Source: Ktedonobacteraceae bacterium
Lineage (GTDB): Bacteria > Chloroflexota > Ktedonobacteria > Ktedonobacterales > Ktedonobacteraceae
Reading direction: 5' to 3'
Length of the DNA stretch: 43,987 nucleotides
Assembly (NCBI GenBank): GCA_019240835.1
Contig: JAFAXQ010000254.1
Location: 1 to 43,987 of the forward strand
In this document: positions 16,132 to 25,521 of the stretch, piece after piece
Position numbering within the stretch: the first letter of the stretch is position 1
Layout: each line of letters opens with the position of its first letter
The notes under the pieces: generated by a model
What the model saw: only the letters and a program-made list of their open reading frames with translations
Database searches by the model: none
What the model was told of the DNA's origin: nothing
Translations under genes and position numbers: made by a program

Positions 16132-18267
16132 ATGATTGATCGGGTCGGACAACAGCTTGGTAACTATCGCATGGTCAGTCTGCTAGGGAAGGGCGGGTTT
16201 GCTCATGTCTATCTCGCTGAGCATGTCTACCTCAACAGTCAAGCAGCCGTCAAAGTGCTTCATCCGACTGTGTCGGATGACGAACGGGAAGCTTTTCAGT
16301 GGGAAGCGCAGTGCCTGCTAGGGCTGAGACACTCGCATATTGTACGGGTCTTCGATTACGCGCTGCAAGACAATATTCCATTTCTCGTGATGGAGTATGC
16401 TCCCTATGGAACCATAAGAAAGCGCCATCCCAAAGGCTCTTGTGTACCACTGGCTACGATTATCTGCTACGTGAAGCAAGTAGCCGACGCTCTGCAGTAT
16501 CTTCACCAGCAGAAACTGATACACCGGGACGTTAAACCGGAGAATATGTTACTTGCAGCTAAGCAAGATATCTTGCTCAGCGACTTTGGCATTGTGGCAA
16601 TGAGCCAGAGTGCTACCTTTCGGGGGCAGGGTCAAGTTGGCACACCTAGTTACATGGCACCAGAGCAGCTTCTGGGTAAGCCACAAGCAGCGAGCGATCA
16701 GTATGCATTAGGTGTTGTAGTGTACGAGTGGCTGTGCGGGGAACGCCCCTTTTCTGGATCTACTTGGAGCATCATAGAGCAGCATGTACAAGCCCTTCCG
16801 CCTGCTTTGCGTATGCACCTCCCAACGATCTCACCTATCGTAGAAAGCGTCGTGCTCACAGCCCTTGCTAAAGACCCAGGACAGCGCTTTGCCAGTGTCC
16901 AAGCCTTTGCTACTGCTCTGGAACAAGCACACCAGCAGGAGCAACAGCCAAATTTTGTCCCTCCCCTTCAGCAGTTCTCTTCACCCATGCCACCTCAGCC
17001 AGGGCAGCCTTTTGCTGCCCCTAGTGTAGTCTTGGTACCGAAGTCATCTCCTTTTTTCGCCCAGACAGCCCCATTAGCAGGGTTCTCAGAGCCAAGAGGG
17101 ACAATGGAGTCACTACGACAAACTGGGGAAACGCTTCCAGCGGATCTAACAACTCAGCCACAAGAGATTGCTGCCGCCCCACAGCCAACCCCACGCAGGA
17201 CACCGCGACGTGCAATAGCTCTGGGACTGGCTCTGACGGGATTCGGTCTGCTGGCAGGACTCACCCTAGCAGAGAAAGGAGGAATTAGTGGAGGTTTGAT
17301 CTCACAGCCACCACCTTCCCTTCACCCTGGTACCCTCGCCACAAAAGCCTCCCTTACATCGAAACCTAACATCCTCCGTATGGGAACCGCTCTCTCTTCA
17401 TATGGCGGGCATAGCGGTGGTGTACCTGCCTTAGCATGGTCACCTGATGGCAAATATATTGCATCAGCAGGCATGCATGATGGGACTGTACAAATTTCAG
17501 ATGCTGCAACTGGAGCACACATTTACACTTATTCTGGCCATTTTGGCTCTGTGCTTACAGTAGCATGGTCACCCGATGGCAAATGGATCGTCTCTGGGGG
17601 CAACGACCAGACTGCACAAGTATGGCAGTGGCAGGGGAGACAGCGCCTCTCCACTCATAAGCATGCTGGTCCTGTGTTTACGGTGACATGGTCGCCTGAT
17701 AGCCAATGGATTGCATCAGCGGCGGGAAGTGATCACGGTGTGCAAGTATGGCAGGCTACTAGCGGCAAGACACAGTTCACTTATGACGCCCATTCGTCTT
17801 GGGTGAATATAGTAGCATATTCGCCGGATGGGGCGCTCATCGCTTCAGGAAGCCATGACACGACAGTACAGGTCTACACTGCCAACGATGGGGACGCAAT
17901 TTATACTTATCGTGGGCACACTACTCCAGTGGCTAGCCTGGCTTGGTCACCTGACAGCAAACGCATCGTCTCCGGTGACGAGCAGTCGGTCCAGGCATGG
18001 GATGCGACCAACGGAAGCAATCGCCATGCCTATAGTAGCAATTTCAACGGCGTGGGTGGGCTAGCGTGGTCACCTACTGGGCAATGCATCGCCGCTGGTA
18101 GTTTGACCGGGCAAACAGTACAACTCTGGGACGTATCTGATGGTAGCCCTCTTTATACTCAGCATTGGGATGGCACGCGAGTCTGTGCGGTAGCGTGGTC
18201 ACCTGATGGTCAGCGCCTTGCCCAAGTAGGTATGGGGCCAGTACTAGTATGGTGGGCAGCAAAGTGA
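16132..18267 (+). CDS. Ser/Thr protein kinase with TM helix and seven-bladed WD40 propeller
   Basis: A Hanks-type kinase fused to an extracytoplasmic WD40 propeller, 711 residues. The start ATG 16132 follows AAGGAGGGTCTT; the frame extends upstream to 16081 without a better site. Kinase features: glycine loop GKGGFAHVYLAEH (19-31), K41, HRDVKPEN (131-138), DFG (151-153) and APEQ in the activation segment, all intact, so it should be active. A Pro/Gln-rich linker leads to one TM helix (about 362-382, AIALGLALTGFGLLAGLTLA). Seven WD-type repeats follow, each with an A/Y-W/Y-SP(D/T) core, forming a closed seven-bladed propeller. The topology suggests an outside sensor or binding surface linked to an inside kinase. 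It lies between the oxidase operon and ctaG (7-bp gap to the convergent ctaG stop); its target is unknown. Confidence 0.95.
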   Translation: MIDRVGQQLGNYRMVSLLGKGGFAHVYLAEHVYLNSQAAVKVLHPTVSDDEREAFQWEAQCLLGLRHSHIVRVFDYALQDNIPFLVMEYAPYGTIRKRHPKGSCVPLATIICYVKQVADALQYLHQQKLIHRDVKPENMLLAAKQDILLSDFGIVAMSQSATFRGQGQVGTPSYMAPEQLLGKPQAASDQYALGVVVYEWLCGERPFSGSTWSIIEQHVQALPPALRMHLPTISPIVESVVLTALAKDPGQRFASVQAFATALEQAHQQEQQPNFVPPLQQFSSPMPPQPGQPFAAPSVVLVPKSSPFFAQTAPLAGFSEPRGTMESLRQTGETLPADLTTQPQEIAAAPQPTPRRTPRRAIALGLALTGFGLLAGLTLAEKGGISGGLISQPPPSLHPGTLATKASLTSKPNILRMGTALSSYGGHSGGVPALAWSPDGKYIASAGMHDGTVQISDAATGAHIYTYSGHFGSVLTVAWSPDGKWIVSGGNDQTAQVWQWQGRQRLSTHKHAGPVFTVTWSPDSQWIASAAGSDHGVQVWQATSGKTQFTYDAHSSWVNIVAYSPDGALIASGSHDTTVQVYTANDGDAIYTYRGHTTPVASLAWSPDSKRIVSGDEQSVQAWDATNGSNRHAYSSNFNGVGGLAWSPTGQCIAAGSLTGQTVQLWDVSDGSPLYTQHWDGTRVCAVAWSPDGQRLAQVGMGPVLVWWAAK

Positions 18268-18274
18268 AACGCGC

Positions 18275-19096
18275 TTACTCGTACAGCATGGCTTCTCGTT
18301 CGCGCTGCTTGGCGTCTTGCATCTGCATCCAACGAATAAACAGGACGCTTACTACGACAATATAGGCTATGTTGCCTGGAACCCACATGATGAGACCGCC
18401 CAACTGCTGGTCTGTAGCAGGTGACAGGCCCCATACGCGAGCAGCGTGTATGTATGGTCCGTATAGCGGTGGCGCAAATGTCAGACCTGCACCCAAGGCC
18501 ACCGTGGGCATGCCACTGAGAAAAAGGTAGAGTATCTGACCGCCTATTGCTAGCCGTGGCAACTCTTCTACCGGGCTAAAGATAGGCCACCAGTAGATGA
18601 TGGCAAAGGCTATGAAGCTGAGATGCTCTAGGATATGCAGACTTTGGTTGACAAGCGTTGCATCATAGAGCACTGGCGCATGCCAGAGCCAGAAATCGGC
18701 ATTATATAGGAAAAACGCTACCATTGGTAACGTTAGCATTTTTCCCACTCGCAGGAGGAAGGGATTGCGCAAGAGCGGCTGAATGAGCCAGCCCGGTGTG
18801 CCAAGTAATAGCAGTGGAGGGCCTACTATGGTAAGCAATAAGTGCTGTAGCATATGAGCACTGAAGAGGTAATCATCTCCCAGCTTGTCCAACGCCGAAA
18901 ATAACGAAAGAAAGATAACATTGACTCCTAGCAAAAACATGACCACCTGACTCATCTTTACCTCTTCAGCGGGGTAGTACTTTGTGCGCAGTGGCCCTAC
19001 TGCATAGAGATAGAGACCTATGACGAGCACTGTTCCCATAACGATGGATGGCTGCCAGTTCCACTGAGTAAGCCAAAAGTTGAGTCCTACATTCAT
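18275..19096 (-). CDS. ctaG: CtaG-type cytochrome c oxidase assembly protein
   Basis: A 273-residue polytopic membrane protein of the caa3-type CtaG family, needed in Bacillus for an active caa3 oxidase, probably for copper insertion. About seven TM helices are visible. Conserved features are FSAHMLQHLLLTIVGPPLLLLG, NADFWLWHAPVLYDATL, LHILEHLSFIAFAIIYWWP and DQQLGGLIMWVPGN; the His residues in HMLQH, LWH and EH are candidate metal ligands. The start ATG 19096 is preceded by AAGGGCAAGAGCA. It is transcribed toward the kinase gene and has no partner in its own operon, but it clearly belongs functionally with ctaCDFE, ctaAB and sco1. Confidence 0.95.
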   Translation of the reverse strand: MNVGLNFWLTQWNWQPSIVMGTVLVIGLYLYAVGPLRTKYYPAEEVKMSQVVMFLLGVNVIFLSLFSALDKLGDDYLFSAHMLQHLLLTIVGPPLLLLGTPGWLIQPLLRNPFLLRVGKMLTLPMVAFFLYNADFWLWHAPVLYDATLVNQSLHILEHLSFIAFAIIYWWPIFSPVEELPRLAIGGQILYLFLSGMPTVALGAGLTFAPPLYGPYIHAARVWGLSPATDQQLGGLIMWVPGNIAYIVVVSVLFIRWMQMQDAKQREREAMLYE

Positions 19097-19201
19097 TGCT
19101 CTTGCCCTTCTAATGTATTACGTATCCCTCTGTCTATCATACTGCAAGTGCTAAATCTTGGATGGCGCAAGCTAGTACCTGGCAGCTTTTCCTCCCCCAC
19201 T

Positions 19202-20551
19202 TTACATAAGTAAATCAGCCAGTTCCGTCACACGCTTCTCGTTCGGCCACACTCTCCTGGCCTCTTTCCAATTGGCAATTGCCTCGTAACGTCGCTTCTG
19301 GCTCCCCAGTGCATCCGCTCCTTGTATCCCTTTGACGAAGTACCTTTCAAAGTCGTCTAGGTTGTTCACTTTGATAGCTGCAAGTGCTTGATTATTCGTT
19401 ATCCAGCAGAGGAAACGCTCTGGCACGACTAGTGCTGTAGGCACATGTTCGACCTGTGCAAAGGCTTTCTCTGCCATTGCGTAGTAGTCTTCTGGCTCTT
19501 GTTGACCAAGGGCCAGATAGGTTAGTCCTTCATGTAAGATCATTGGGACCAGACCGCTATCGGCAGTGACAAAGCTGGGAAGGTCAGCAACAATACCAGG
19601 ATAGATAGCGCGAGCTTCACCGATACGATAAAGGGCTTCTTGTCCTTGCCCGAATCGCGCATAGGCACGAGCTGCGGCGACGAACACCTTACTGCGTAGT
19701 AACGGTGCTGTCTGTTCAGTGAGAAGGCTTTCTGCCTCCTGATAGGCTTGGACCCCTGTTGGCTGTCCCATATCATAGTATGCAGTCGCTACGTGTGCTA
19801 AGGCCATGATCAGCAAGGTACGATCTTCCGAGCCTCTGGCAGACTCCACGGCTTGCTGACAATAAGCCAGTCTGACCTGGAAACTTCTTGGCATTGCAAG
19901 CTTATGCAACGCGATAGCACCCATCAACAAGTATCCCTGAGCAGCCAGATGGAGTGCTGTAGGCCGATGGAGAGAGGATTGCTGTGCCCAACGTATCAGG
20001 TGAGGCAGATACGTGGTCACCGCTCGCTCAATGGCCTCGAATTCACGGCCTGCCATCAAGTGCCAACAAGCTGCGATACTGGCTGTACAGAGTGGCAGGA
20101 ACTCTTCTGGCGAGGCGCTCTGCTGATGCGATTGCATGACCTCGAGTAAACCAATAGGGAGCATGGCAAGAGCCAGTAGCGCATTACGCCGCGAAATGCC
20201 ATGCTCTGCTGGGTCGCTCTGTGGGTTCATCTCGTCGAACATATGCATCTCCATGTCTAGCAAGCGGTGTAAAGCTTGACAGGGCCATTGGATTTCCTCT
20301 ATCTCGGTCAGAAGCGAGCGGTCGATGTCTGCCAGTTTAAGGTAGCGCTCGGTTTCGATTCTGGACGTACAGAGGATCTCTGCCAGAGCGAGCACCACTT
20401 TGCGGGTTTGGCCTCTGAAGGGCTGTGACACCTCGTTGTTTTCTAGACGCGAGATGGTGGTGCGGCTGGTAGCGACCAGCGTGCCCAGCTCTTCGAGTGA
20501 GAGCTGGGCGCTGCTGCGCAAATTAGCTAAAAATATGGCGAACTGTCTCAT
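19202..20551 (-). CDS. XRE-family regulator with TPR-like C-terminal region
   Basis: A 449-residue protein with an N-terminal helix-turn-helix of the XRE type (about 5-62; SLEELGTLVATSRTTISRLENNE) and a long all-helical rest that resembles degenerate TPR repeats, with Ala/Tyr-rich helix pairs such as ALAHVATAYYDMGQPTGVQAY and VFVAAARAYARFGQGQEALY. A hydrophobic stretch near residue 128 (LLALAMLPIGLLEVM) is typical of this family in Ktedonobacteria and related Gram-positives. Such proteins usually sense a peptide or protein partner through the TPR part; here the ligand is unknown. It is divergent from ctaAB, so control of heme A synthesis genes is possible but only inferred. The ribosome site is weak (GTGAGTC). 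Confidence 0.85.
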   Translation of the reverse strand: MRQFAIFLANLRSSAQLSLEELGTLVATSRTTISRLENNEVSQPFRGQTRKVVLALAEILCTSRIETERYLKLADIDRSLLTEIEEIQWPCQALHRLLDMEMHMFDEMNPQSDPAEHGISRRNALLALAMLPIGLLEVMQSHQQSASPEEFLPLCTASIAACWHLMAGREFEAIERAVTTYLPHLIRWAQQSSLHRPTALHLAAQGYLLMGAIALHKLAMPRSFQVRLAYCQQAVESARGSEDRTLLIMALAHVATAYYDMGQPTGVQAYQEAESLLTEQTAPLLRSKVFVAAARAYARFGQGQEALYRIGEARAIYPGIVADLPSFVTADSGLVPMILHEGLTYLALGQQEPEDYYAMAEKAFAQVEHVPTALVVPERFLCWITNNQALAAIKVNNLDDFERYFVKGIQGADALGSQKRRYEAIANWKEARRVWPNEKRVTELADLLM

Positions 20552-20862
20552 GACTCACGTTTCTCATGTTGATGTAGGTGCTCGGTTCTCTGCGTGGTGA
20601 TCGACTCACGCTTTTTCACGGGATGAAGAGCGTGTTCTCGCTCTTCTCCACCATACTTGAAGAGTGAGCAGAACCGGGTCACCCGTCTGTATTGAACCTA
20701 TTGTACCACGTACCACCTTCTGTCTTTTTACTGGGTGGGGCTGGACGAACGCTGATATACATTCAGGCATTTGTAAGGTCGCATTTGTCATTTGCAAGGG
20801 AAGTATCAGGGGCAAGGGCGACAATGCTAAGCGTCGAACTATCTATCAGAGGGAATGATCCT
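20552..20862. promoter_or_regulatory. Divergent intergenic region between the XRE regulator and ctaAB
   Basis: No gene is supported here. Visible structure: an 8-bp hairpin GAAGAGCG-tgttct-CGCTCTTC (20625-20646), and a run of heptamer-like units CATTTGT at 20768 and 20782 and CATTTGC at 20789, spaced in multiples of 7 bp, about 70-95 bp upstream of ctaAB. Both promoters must lie here, but I could not place hexamers with confidence. Confidence 0.4.
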
Positions 20863-22671
20863 ATGAAGGTCATACGCCGTATCGCATGGGTGACGGTTGC
20901 ATTCACCTATATTTTGGTTGGCTTGGGCGTAACAGTGCGTGCCAACGATGCCGGCCTGAGCTGCCCTGACTGGCCCCTGTGCTATGGGCGACCATTTGTT
21001 TTTCCTGATGTCCCTACGCTACTCGAAGAGATTCATCGCTATACTGCTTCGATTGTTAGTATACTCATTGTCGCATTGGCAATAAGCGCGCTGATCTGGG
21101 GGCGCAAGAATAAGCAGGTACTTATTCCTGCGTTGCTTGCCTTGCCTTTGCTTGCAGTACAGGTCGTGCTGGGTGGGCTTACAGTGCTGTTGAAACTGCC
21201 ACCTGCAATTATTACTGCTCACCTAGGCACAGCACTGGCGATCTTTGCGGCAGTCATTACTGTAGCCGCGATGTCCGGGGCGACAACGCCGAACAGGGAG
21301 CACCCAGAAAAGACGCGCAGGTTCGCACAACAAGCAATGACCACAGCCCTGCTCGTCTACGGCTTGATGCTGAGCGGCTCCTATGTCGTTGGTAGCGGAG
21401 CGTCTCTTGCCTGTTCTGCCTGGCCGCTGTGCGGTGCAGCTCCCTCGTGGGCTGTCTACTTCCACCTGAACGATGTGAATATGTTGCACCGCTACATTGC
21501 TACCTTCGTCGGAGTGGTGCTAGCTTGGACATTGTTCTCGGCATGGCGTAGGCGTAGTGTAGCCCCCGCTCAAGCGTGGGTCGCGCTGGCTGCCGCTCTC
21601 CTGTTTATTGCACAGGCTACGATTGGTGCTCTACTCGTTCTCTTGCAGAGACCCATCTTTACTCAGATTCTTCATCTAGCGCTTTCGACGGCTGTTTGGG
21701 GCTGCTTGGTACTCATCTCAGCACTTGCCGCACGCCAGTTGCGGGCAACGCCGAGGGGAGCAGGTGAACAGCTCGCAGAGTCTGAGCCGCAGCAGGTGGG
21801 ACGTGTTCGCCAGATTATCTCAAGTTATATTGACCTGATGAAGCCCCACGTCACTGTGCTGCTGCTGGGAACAACGGCGGCAGCGATGGCTATTGCCGCT
21901 GGTTCTTTACCTCCGCTGGGTCTGTTAGTAGCAACACTGCTTGGCGGGGCTATGGCGGCAGGAAGCGCCAATTGCATCAACTGCTATCTTGACCGCGACA
22001 TCGATCAGATCATGGGCCGCACACAGCGTCGCTCCCTGCCTGCAGGTAAGGTACAACCTAAGCATGCACTTATCTTCGGTATTGCGCTCGCTGTTGGCTC
22101 CTGTCTAGTACTGACAACGTTTGTGAACCTGCTCAGTGCCTCGTTAGCACTTGCAGCGATCCTCTTCTACGTGTTCGTTTACACGCTTGGATTGAAGCGC
22201 ACCTCCGCACAAAATATCGTGATTGGTGGTGCAGCCGGGGCTGTGCCAGTGTTGGTGGGCTGGGCAGCGGTGACCAATACCATCACGCTGCCTGCTATCT
22301 GGCTCTTCGCTCTTATCTTCTACTGGACTCCTCCGCACTTCTGGGCACTTTCCTTGCTTATTCAAAAGGATTATGAAAAGGCACGCGTGCCGATGCTGCC
22401 AGTAGTTATGGGGGAGAGTGAGACGCGCAAGCAAATTTTTCTTTACTCGCTCCTCTTATTGGCTGTTACCCTCGTCCTGTTCGCTACGCACGCGATGGGC
22501 TATATCTACCTGTTTGCAGCGCTGACTATGGGTGGCATTCTGATTTATATGTCAGTGCGCCTCTTACAAGAGAAGACAAAAGCTTGGGCGCGTACGATTT
22601 TCTGGTACTCAAACTGCTATCTTGCCGCGATCTTCGCGGTGATGGTGATAGATCGGGTTATTCACTATTAA
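20863..22671 (+). CDS. ctaAB: Fused heme A synthase (CtaA/COX15) - heme O synthase (CtaB)
   Basis: One 602-residue polypeptide carrying both enzymes of heme A synthesis. CtaB farnesylates protoheme to heme O; CtaA oxidises heme O to heme A. The start ATG 20863 has GAGGGA 8 nt upstream. The CtaA half (about 1-290) has eight TM helices and the four expected His-bearing helices (EIHRYTASIVS, TAHLGTALAIF, MLHRYIATFVG, ILHLALSTAVW), plus the Cys-containing loops SCPDWPLCYG and ACSAWPLCG. After a short charged linker, the CtaB half (about 320-602) shows YIDLMKPHVT, the prenyl-diphosphate motif NCYLDRDIDQIMGRT and the second motif KDYEKARVPMLP. It heads an operon with the SCO1 gene 40 bp downstream. 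Confidence 0.96.
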   Translation: MKVIRRIAWVTVAFTYILVGLGVTVRANDAGLSCPDWPLCYGRPFVFPDVPTLLEEIHRYTASIVSILIVALAISALIWGRKNKQVLIPALLALPLLAVQVVLGGLTVLLKLPPAIITAHLGTALAIFAAVITVAAMSGATTPNREHPEKTRRFAQQAMTTALLVYGLMLSGSYVVGSGASLACSAWPLCGAAPSWAVYFHLNDVNMLHRYIATFVGVVLAWTLFSAWRRRSVAPAQAWVALAAALLFIAQATIGALLVLLQRPIFTQILHLALSTAVWGCLVLISALAARQLRATPRGAGEQLAESEPQQVGRVRQIISSYIDLMKPHVTVLLLGTTAAAMAIAAGSLPPLGLLVATLLGGAMAAGSANCINCYLDRDIDQIMGRTQRRSLPAGKVQPKHALIFGIALAVGSCLVLTTFVNLLSASLALAAILFYVFVYTLGLKRTSAQNIVIGGAAGAVPVLVGWAAVTNTITLPAIWLFALIFYWTPPHFWALSLLIQKDYEKARVPMLPVVMGESETRKQIFLYSLLLLAVTLVLFATHAMGYIYLFAALTMGGILIYMSVRLLQEKTKAWARTIFWYSNCYLAAIFAVMVIDRVIHY

Positions 22672-22711
22672 AGAAGCGCGAACAATCGTGCCCTACCAAG
22701 GAATGTATTCC

Positions 22712-23338
22712 ATGAAATGGCGTCTTGCATCTCGGCTGTCTGTAATTGTATTTGCCGTGCTCGTTGTCGTGTTTGTAACCGTTATCCAACACAATCAGAC
22801 TGAACATGTATCATTGCCAGGAAATATGATAAATACGCAAGGATTGCAGGGAACTGATCTGGGAGCAACGCCAGCTCCCAATTTCCTTTTAACCGACCAA
22901 TTTGGCAAACAAGTCTCGCTCTCTCAGTTCAAGGGGCAGCCAGTTGTGCTCACATTCCTCTATACCCATTGCCCCGACGTATGTCCTCTCACCGCTGAGA
23001 AATTGCACACAGTTATGCAAAATCTCGGCAGCGATGCTCAACGGGTTGCGGTCTTGGCTGTAAGCACCGATCCTAAAAGAGATAACATCAATGCGGCCCT
23101 CAGTTTCTCCAAAATCCATCGCATGACAGAATACTGGCATTTCCTGATAGGTACACAAGCTACACTGTCTCCAGTGTGGACGGCCTACAACATCTATGCA
23201 CAGCAAGAACAACAAACGGTTAATCACATTTTGGCAGTCTTCGTGATTGATAGGCAAGGCAAGGAGCGCATTCTCCTCGACGATACCTTCACACCGATGC
23301 AACTCACAGACAATCTTAGAATATTGTTGAAAGAATAA
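22712..23338 (+). CDS. SCO1/SenC family copper chaperone
   Basis: Membrane-anchored thioredoxin-fold copper chaperone that delivers copper to the CuA site of CtaC. The start ATG 22712 has AAGGA 8 nt upstream; a GTG at 22688 is in frame but lacks a site. The 208-residue protein has an N-terminal TM anchor (LSVIVFAVLVVVFVTVI), the CxxxC copper motif THCPDVC (C87, C91) and the distal His in QTVNHILAVF. These three ligands are intact. It lies directly after ctaAB and is surely part of oxidase biogenesis. The end is convergent with the glycosyltransferase gene, 33 bp away, with no obvious hairpin between them. Confidence 0.93.
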   Translation: MKWRLASRLSVIVFAVLVVVFVTVIQHNQTEHVSLPGNMINTQGLQGTDLGATPAPNFLLTDQFGKQVSLSQFKGQPVVLTFLYTHCPDVCPLTAEKLHTVMQNLGSDAQRVAVLAVSTDPKRDNINAALSFSKIHRMTEYWHFLIGTQATLSPVWTAYNIYAQQEQQTVNHILAVFVIDRQGKERILLDDTFTPMQLTDNLRILLKE

Positions 23339-23371
23339 ATTAATACATATGAACTTAAAAATAGAATTTCA

Positions 23372-25306
23372 TTATACTGGTGGTGAATATATGTGTTTGA
23401 CTTGATAAATAGCAATGTACTCGTAAGCGTCTCCGATAAACTCTTTAACTAGTATTGAATGCTGTAGCGCCTGCTCAAGAATCTTCATGCGATCTTTGTA
23501 ACCGTTGATGTCGCCTAGCATTTCTCCATCGGCGATAACATAGTCGATACGATCCCAGTTGTCTCGCAAGAGGGTGTCACGCACTGCTGGGTCAAGGGCG
23601 ACATTCCAGTAGACATGAGCATAGGGGTAGAGCGCACCCTGGCCGACTCCCTCCCCATCCTGCTCATGCAGATCGGTGTACAGGTTGGGATTGATCACCA
23701 CGACAGCGGTGCGAGGCACGTGCGTACGTATCCAGATCAACGTCTGGGTCTGCACCGAGGTCGGATGCAGTGTGAACAGGTTAAAAGGGGCCAGCTCATG
23801 CTGGAAATCGTAGGGCACTAGGGCTGCCAGCACACAGCAGCCCAGCAGGACATGCAGTAAGTCCAAGCGCAGGACCACACTCAGCCACTTACTGAGCATG
23901 TGGAAAGCCAGGGCGGCATTGAGGGCCGTCAGCGGGATCAAGGGCAGGATGTAAAAGGGGAAGATGACTCCCCCACGCAGCAGCAAGACCCAGAAACTGA
24001 TCGAGAGCAGAGCCAACAACAGATGGATGCGCTTCCACCAGCCGATCAGCACGTTGAGCACCAACGGAGCTATGCTCAACATTATGAGCAGGGGATCTCC
24101 ATTGATCCAGGCAGCCCATGCCTGAGCAATACTGCCTTGATCTTGACCGCGCTGCACTTGACCGATATAGGTATTCAACAAGCTCAAATGGGCATGGTGG
24201 TCCCAGGGCAGGTGCCACTCATAGGGCAACAACTCCCCTTTTAAGATGGAAAGCAGCACAAAGCCCGAGATCAGCGCAATGGCAGTGTAGCTGAAGGCGA
24301 TCAGCCCAAAGCTGCGCTGAAAAGGAGTGGTATGCAGCCATACCCCATAGAGGGTGGCAGGCAGCAAGATGAGCAACACCTCTTTAGAGAGCACCGCCAT
24401 GCCAAAGCACAAGGCCGCCATCACCACCCACAGCAAGCGACTGTTCCTGTAGAGCAGCAGGCAGAGCGAGAGCAGGAACCAGAAGGTGGCAAAGTTATCT
24501 AAGAGCACCTCGCGTTGGAAGGTGATGGAGAGCGGGGAGAAGGAGAAGATGACCAGTGCCAGCACAGCGGTCAGATGACTGGCACTTAGGCGGCGAGCCA
24601 GCGCGTAGACCAGCAAACCAGAAGCGAGCGTCATCAGCAACATCAGGACACGGGCACTATTGATGGCAGTGCCAAAGGCAAAGAAGCCGCCACTGAACTG
24701 CAGCCAGCCCGCCAGTTGCACCCAGGCTAGTGGCGGGTGACCATAGCCATAGGGATAGGGAGAGAGCCAGCCGTGGGTGATGGCCCAAGCTGCTGAGACA
24801 TAGGTGCCTTCATCTTGTTCATAGTGCGGGTAGCCAAACATATTCAAGCCATGAGTTACTAGTACACCCATGAGCACAGCACAGATAATCACGATCTCTA
24901 TCCATGCCGGAACACTCTGTGAGATTGCCATGGCAGGAGCGGCAAGCGTGAGCTTGGGCATATGGCGTGTCTCACTGACAGCGATGCGCTTCTGTTGCTC
25001 AGGCATAACCTTGGGGATGAGCGTTGTACCCACTATTGCTTTGCCGAGAGGAAGGCGTTTGTACCCAGAACGAGACACTGTCCGCACAAAGAAACTGGTA
25101 TGCTTGTGCAGGGTGACCGTGCCGCCTTCACCCTCTGGCTCATGTTGGCCCCTCTGACAATCCACCTTGGTGGGAGCGAGAGGAGATGTAGGCGCACGAT
25201 CACTATTCTCTTCGGTAGGTGTGCCATGGCAGGAATGCGATGATGGCAGTTTTGCGGATGAATGCTCTGACTGCTGTAGCTTCGGGGTTCTATGGAAAGC
25301 TGTCAT
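23372..25306 (-). CDS. GT39-type membrane glycosyltransferase (ArnT/PMT-like)
   Basis: A 644-residue polytopic membrane protein. The start ATG 25306 has AAGGAG 4 nt upstream; the frame runs to 25375 without a better site. About 130 cytosolic residues, rich in Ser, Thr and Pro, precede the first TM helix (WIEIVIICAVLMGVLVTHG). The loop after it has YEQDEGTYVSAAWAI, with the acidic pair typical of GT39/PMT-type lipid-linked sugar transferases, then GHPPLAWVQLAG. About ten further TM helices follow, and the last 130 residues form an extracytoplasmic domain. It probably moves a sugar from a polyprenyl-phosphate donor to a protein or lipid at the outer face of the membrane. The acceptor is unknown and the gene stands alone. 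Confidence 0.85.
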   Translation of the reverse strand: MTAFHRTPKLQQSEHSSAKLPSSHSCHGTPTEENSDRAPTSPLAPTKVDCQRGQHEPEGEGGTVTLHKHTSFFVRTVSRSGYKRLPLGKAIVGTTLIPKVMPEQQKRIAVSETRHMPKLTLAAPAMAISQSVPAWIEIVIICAVLMGVLVTHGLNMFGYPHYEQDEGTYVSAAWAITHGWLSPYPYGYGHPPLAWVQLAGWLQFSGGFFAFGTAINSARVLMLLMTLASGLLVYALARRLSASHLTAVLALVIFSFSPLSITFQREVLLDNFATFWFLLSLCLLLYRNSRLLWVVMAALCFGMAVLSKEVLLILLPATLYGVWLHTTPFQRSFGLIAFSYTAIALISGFVLLSILKGELLPYEWHLPWDHHAHLSLLNTYIGQVQRGQDQGSIAQAWAAWINGDPLLIMLSIAPLVLNVLIGWWKRIHLLLALLSISFWVLLLRGGVIFPFYILPLIPLTALNAALAFHMLSKWLSVVLRLDLLHVLLGCCVLAALVPYDFQHELAPFNLFTLHPTSVQTQTLIWIRTHVPRTAVVVINPNLYTDLHEQDGEGVGQGALYPYAHVYWNVALDPAVRDTLLRDNWDRIDYVIADGEMLGDINGYKDRMKILEQALQHSILVKEFIGDAYEYIAIYQVKHIYSPPV

Positions 25307-25521
25307 ATCTCTCCTTGTGAAAAGAACTCGATGGGAATGGTGAAAAAACACACCATCTTGCTTTAAAAATAGCACTACAGCATGTATTTCTAGTATAAGA
25401 GGAGTTAATTTCTGGTTAAAGACATACTAATCAGGTTACATAATCACAAAATAGTAGAAAGATATCGCTGTTGAGTTTTGGAATAACAGCCTTGATCATT
25501 ATTCAGATCATGTCAGTATGG

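Noticed and set aside
22676-22712. ATCGTGCCCT near 22686 as a fourth copy of the interspersed repeat
   Set aside because: Only about ten bases match, without the 15-bp step or the GTAGGGGCCC end.
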